Positions 5,490 to 7,496 of a stretch of 7,496 bases of DNA are shown here, one piece after another. Location: assembly GCA_947469815.1 (NCBI GenBank), contig CANIRI010000111.1:1-7496 (forward strand), in the 5' to 3' direction. Source of the DNA: Comamonadaceae bacterium (GTDB lineage: Bacteria; Pseudomonadota; Gammaproteobacteria; Burkholderiales; Burkholderiaceae_C). Each line of letters begins with the position of its first letter. Position 1 is the first letter of the stretch. The translations under genes were made by a program, and so were the position numbers. The notes beneath the pieces are model-generated. The model saw only the letters and a list, made by a program, of their open reading frames with translations. It was not told where the DNA came from and ran no database searches.

Positions 5490-5540
5490 AGTGTATCACC
5501 CATAAATTTTGTGGCTCAAAGGATTTTTGAAATCCCCACA
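5490..5540 (-). promoter_or_regulatory. Promoter and palindromic operator of the DUF4258/HTH operon
   Basis: On the minus strand TTGAGC (5519-5514) and TACACT (5495-5490) are 18 bp apart, four of six matches each. Immediately upstream is the palindrome GGATTTTTGAAATCC (5521-5535, arms of 6), nested inside wider arms TGTGG (5510-5514) and CCACA (5536-5540). An operator touching the -35 box fits repression by the helix-turn-helix partner. Function is inferred. Confidence 0.5.
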
Positions 5541-5549
5541 AAAGTAGGG

Positions 5550-5585
5550 CAGAGCGCACAGCCGCTTAAGTTCGCACGCGCTCTG
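5550..5585. repeat. Perfect 8-bp inverted repeat
   Basis: CAGAGCGC (5550-5557) and GCGCTCTG (5578-5585) enclose 20 bases. There is no T-run, so it is not a standard terminator. Its function is unknown. Confidence 0.5.
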
Positions 5586-5788
5586 AACAGTCACTCATCA
5601 AAAAGTCATTTTTTCGCAGGCTTGGAGCACTGTAAAAGTCGCCGCTCCCGTTTTGCGATCTGTTCGGCCGCTCGAGCCACTGCACGAGCGCATTCGCAAT
5701 CTCAACTATATTTTCAAACTTTAAGCGCCTTCCGGTAATGCGCGCAGTTTTTACATTTGTTGGCATGACCGGAACAGCTGTATGCACC

Positions 5789-5816
5789 ACCCCAGGGATT
5801 TGGCTAGGCCTGGGGT
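5789..5816. repeat. Perfect 8-bp inverted repeat
   Basis: ACCCCAGG (5789-5796) and CCTGGGGT (5809-5816) enclose 12 bases and would form a stable hairpin on either strand. No T-run follows. Its function is unknown. Confidence 0.5.
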
Positions 5817-5880
5817 CGAGTCCTCCCGAACGATCCGGCTGATTCGTGTGGGTAAATGGTGGGTTGAAAACCCCCATAAA

Positions 5881-5914
5881 CAAAAAACCCTTGTAAATCT
5901 TCGACTTACAAGGG
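5881..5914 (-). terminator. Strong rho-independent terminator after tRNA-Ser
   Basis: On the minus strand CCCTTGTAA (5914-5906) pairs perfectly with TTACAAGGG (5896-5888) over a 9-base loop, followed by six T (complement of A at 5887-5882). It begins 5 bp after the tRNA CCA end and closes the tilS-lysC-tRNA direction of transcription. Confidence 0.92.
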
Positions 5915-5919
5915 CTCAC

Positions 5920-6012
5920 TGGCGGAAACGGAGGGATTCGAACCCTCGATGAGGCTCTACACCCCATACTCCCTTAGCAGGGGAGCACCTTCGGCCACTC
6001 GGTCACGTTTCC
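5920..6012 (-). tRNA. tRNA-Ser (anticodon GCU)
   Basis: This 93-base serine tRNA includes an encoded CCA. The acceptor stem pairs GGAAACG (6012-6006) with CGTTTCC (5930-5924), followed by discriminator G5923 and CCA at 5922-5920. The anticodon arm is CTCCC-CTGCTAA-GGGAG, with GCT at 5978-5976, reading AGC and AGU codons. A long variable arm, the class II mark of serine tRNAs, precedes the T arm GAGGG-TTCGAAT-CCCTC. It lies 44 bp after lysC in the same direction and could be co-transcribed or use a promoter within the end of lysC. The 3' end faces the accessory block, as at a tRNA insertion site, but no second copy of the 3' end was found in the window. Confidence 0.97.
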
Positions 6013-6056
6013 AGCGGTCAAATTATCTCACGGCGCGCAAGTGCCGCACTGGCGGG

Positions 6057-7325
6057 TCAAGCGCCGGGTTGCTCCAGCTCAAAGGCTTTGTGCAAAGCGC
6101 GCACTGCGAGTTCCATGTACTTCTCATCAATGACCACCGAGGTTTTGATCTCTGAGGTGGAAATCATCTGGATATTGATGCCCTCTTCACTCAGCACCTT
6201 GAACATCTTGGCCGCAATGCCGACATGGCTGCGCATGCCGATGCCGACGATGGACACTTTGCAGATCTTCGGGTCGCCAACCACATCGCTGGCGCCGAGC
6301 TGGGGGATGACCGTGCTCTTGAGCAAATCGATGACGCGGGCGTAATCGCCCCGGTTCACGGTGAAACTGAAATCGGTAATACCGTCTTTGCTGAGGTTTT
6401 GGATGATCACGTCCACGTCGATATTGGCGTCGGCCACCGCACCCAGAATTTGGTAGGCAATGCCGGGACGGTCGGGCACGCCCAAGACCGAGATTTTGGC
6501 TTCGTCGCGGTTGAACGCGATGCCGGAGACAACGGCTTGTTCCATGTTTTCATCTTCCTCAAAAGTGATCAGCGTGCCCGACTGGGCTTCTTGCGTGATG
6601 TCGATATCCCAGGGCGTGAAGCTGCTCAGCACGCGCAAGGGCACGCGGTACTTGCCCGCAAACTCCACCGAGCGAATTTGCAAAACTTTGGACCCCATGG
6701 ATGCCATTTCCAGCATCTCTTCAAAGCTCACGGTTTTCAAGCGCCGGGCTTCGGCCACCACGCGGGGGTCGGTGGTGTACACGCCATCGACGTCGGTGTA
6801 AATCAAGCACTCTTTCGCCTTGAGCGCCGCAGCCACCGCCACCGCCGATGTATCAGACCCCCCGCGACCGAGCGTGGTGATATTGCCCTGCGGGTCCACG
6901 CCCTGAAAGCCGGTGACGATGACGACCCGCCCGGCTTCAAGATCGGCCCGGACTCGCACGTCATCAATCGATTCAATCCGCGCCTTGGTGTAAGCCATGT
7001 CGGTGCGAATGGGGACTTGCCAGCCTGCGTAACTGACCGAGGGAATGCCCTCGGCCTGCAAAGCAATGGCCAAGAGCGCGCTGGAGGCTTGTTCGCCCGT
7101 GGCCGCCAAGGCGTCAAGCTCGCGGGCATAGGCTTCGTCGTGGTGCTGGGGGGCCAATTCTTTGGCAAGGCCTAATAGTCGGTTGGTTTCGCCGCTCATG
7201 GCCGAGGGAACAACCACCATGTGGTAGCCCGCCCGAACCCATTTGCCGACCCGCTTGGCGACGTTGCGGATGCGCTCGGTAGAGCCCATCGACGTGCCGC
7301 CGTATTTGTGAACAATTAATGTCAT
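6057..7325 (-). CDS. lysC: Aspartate kinase (aspartokinase)
   Basis: A 422-residue cytoplasmic enzyme that phosphorylates L-aspartate with ATP, the first step toward lysine, threonine, methionine and diaminopimelate. The kinase domain (about 1-245) has KYGGTSM at 7-13, TGEQ at 76-79, GRGGSDTSA at 153-161 and YTDVDGVYTTDPR at 176-188. Two ACT domains follow (about 278-340 and 355-415), including QNLSKDGITDFSF and VGIGMRSHVGIAAKMF, which usually confer feedback inhibition by lysine and/or threonine. The length is that of monofunctional aspartokinases; there is no homoserine dehydrogenase fusion. The start gives MTLIVHKYGG, the usual beginning, although no strong ribosome site precedes it. It begins 16 bp after the tilS stop. 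A possible internal start at Met261 is discussed as a finding. Confidence 0.97.
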   Translation of the reverse strand: MTLIVHKYGGTSMGSTERIRNVAKRVGKWVRAGYHMVVVPSAMSGETNRLLGLAKELAPQHHDEAYARELDALAATGEQASSALLAIALQAEGIPSVSYAGWQVPIRTDMAYTKARIESIDDVRVRADLEAGRVVIVTGFQGVDPQGNITTLGRGGSDTSAVAVAAALKAKECLIYTDVDGVYTTDPRVVAEARRLKTVSFEEMLEMASMGSKVLQIRSVEFAGKYRVPLRVLSSFTPWDIDITQEAQSGTLITFEEDENMEQAVVSGIAFNRDEAKISVLGVPDRPGIAYQILGAVADANIDVDVIIQNLSKDGITDFSFTVNRGDYARVIDLLKSTVIPQLGASDVVGDPKICKVSIVGIGMRSHVGIAAKMFKVLSEEGINIQMISTSEIKTSVVIDEKYMELAVRALHKAFELEQPGA

Positions 7326-7341
7326 CTACGGTTATTTTTGG

Positions 7342-7496
7342 CTAAAGCGTGGAATTGTACCAACGCAGTACAGAGCCTTCGCGCCGCACAAAGCCGCTTC
7401 CGACCCGGATATCGATGTGGTGACCACGGGTTATGCAGGCGGCAATTTGCGCCAGAAGGGCCTGTAACTGCGCGGTGCTGGGCGTGGTGGCAAACC
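7342..7496 (-). CDS. tilS: tRNA(Ile)-lysidine synthetase, C-terminal end only
   Basis: The gene runs off the right edge; 51 codons remain before the TAG at 7344-7342. The tail reads STAQLQALLAQIAACITRGH, then IDIRVGSGFVRREGSVLRWY near the end. This matches the C-terminal substrate-binding domain of betaproteobacterial TilS, which often closes with a REGS-x-LRWYN sequence. The enzyme uses ATP and lysine to convert C34 of tRNA-Ile(CAU) to lysidine, so that AUA is read as isoleucine. The catalytic SGGxDS loop lies outside the window, so identity rests on the tail and on the tilS-lysC neighbourhood common in Burkholderiales. The 16-bp gap to lysC suggests one operon. Confidence 0.8.
   Translation of the reverse strand, partial: FATTPSTAQLQALLAQIAACITRGHHIDIRVGSGFVRREGSVLRWYNSTL

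Larger units (their letters stand above)
5541..5880. other. 340-bp stretch without a convincing gene
   Basis: This stretch lies between the tRNA terminator and the DUF4258 operon. Frames open on both strands (minus ATG 5766 to a stop at 5566, 66 codons; longer frames running into the tRNA) but none has a ribosome site or a recognisable domain. It holds two perfect 8-bp inverted repeats, described separately, and a short GGGTT/AACCC hairpin at 5861-5873. It may be remnant DNA of an older insertion beside the tRNA. No integrase motif was seen. Confidence 0.5.

Noticed and set aside
5566..5967. A 133-codon minus-strand frame next to and across tRNA-Ser
   Set aside because: Its first part is the translation of the tRNA 3' half and the terminator, which cannot be coding; the rest has no domain or ribosome site.
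6225..7175. A 316-codon open frame on the plus strand inside lysC
   Set aside because: It is antisense to lysC, His- and Gly-rich in the manner of GC-bias shadows, without a ribosome site or recognisable domain.
1..7496. CRISPR array, phage genes, insertion sequence or replication origin
   Set aside because: No regularly spaced repeats, phage structural motifs, transposase, terminal repeats or iterons were seen on either strand.

Overview
The window looks like the chromosome of a betaproteobacterium, most likely order Burkholderiales and close to Comamonadaceae. This rests on the aspartokinase sequence, on the order tilS-lysC-tRNA-Ser(GCU), and on the GC-rich coding style of the conserved genes. 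No taxonomic search was possible, so the family is an inference.

Left part (1-3436), conserved metabolic genes. The 3' end of a fumarylacetoacetate hydrolase family gene (+) converges on a cupin gene (-), with a GC-rich hairpin between them. Next on + is a small exported two-cysteine protein that resembles Rap1a/Tai-type immunity proteins. A 166-bp gap follows, with a large inverted repeat whose 3' arm overlaps a terminator-like hairpin; this may be a regulatory leader. After it comes a tightly coupled pair: a DUF861-type cupin whose stop overlaps (ATGA) the start of a GMC-family FAD oxidoreductase.

Middle part (3437-5880), an accessory block in which every gene is on the minus strand. From right to left, which is the direction of transcription, it holds a DUF4258 toxin-like protein with a helix-turn-helix antitoxin-like partner, then a GNAT acetyltransferase with an integron attC-like folded site at its stop codon and a terminator beyond it. 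Last comes an intact ParD antitoxin with a strong promoter and an overlapping palindromic operator, followed by a parE toxin gene broken by an internal deletion and frameshift. The DUF4258/HTH pair is visibly richer in A+T than the flanks. No integrase, transposase or insertion-sequence end was seen.

Right part (5881-7496), housekeeping genes on the minus strand: tilS (3' end only), lysC 16 bp after it, then tRNA-Ser(GCU) 44 bp after lysC, closed by a very clear rho-independent terminator. The accessory block starts immediately downstream of the tRNA 3' end, a common position for gene turnover in bacteria. The most notable observations are the broken parE next to an intact parD, the attC-like site, the leader-like structure before the cupin-GMC operon, and the DUF4258/HTH pair with its own palindromic control region.
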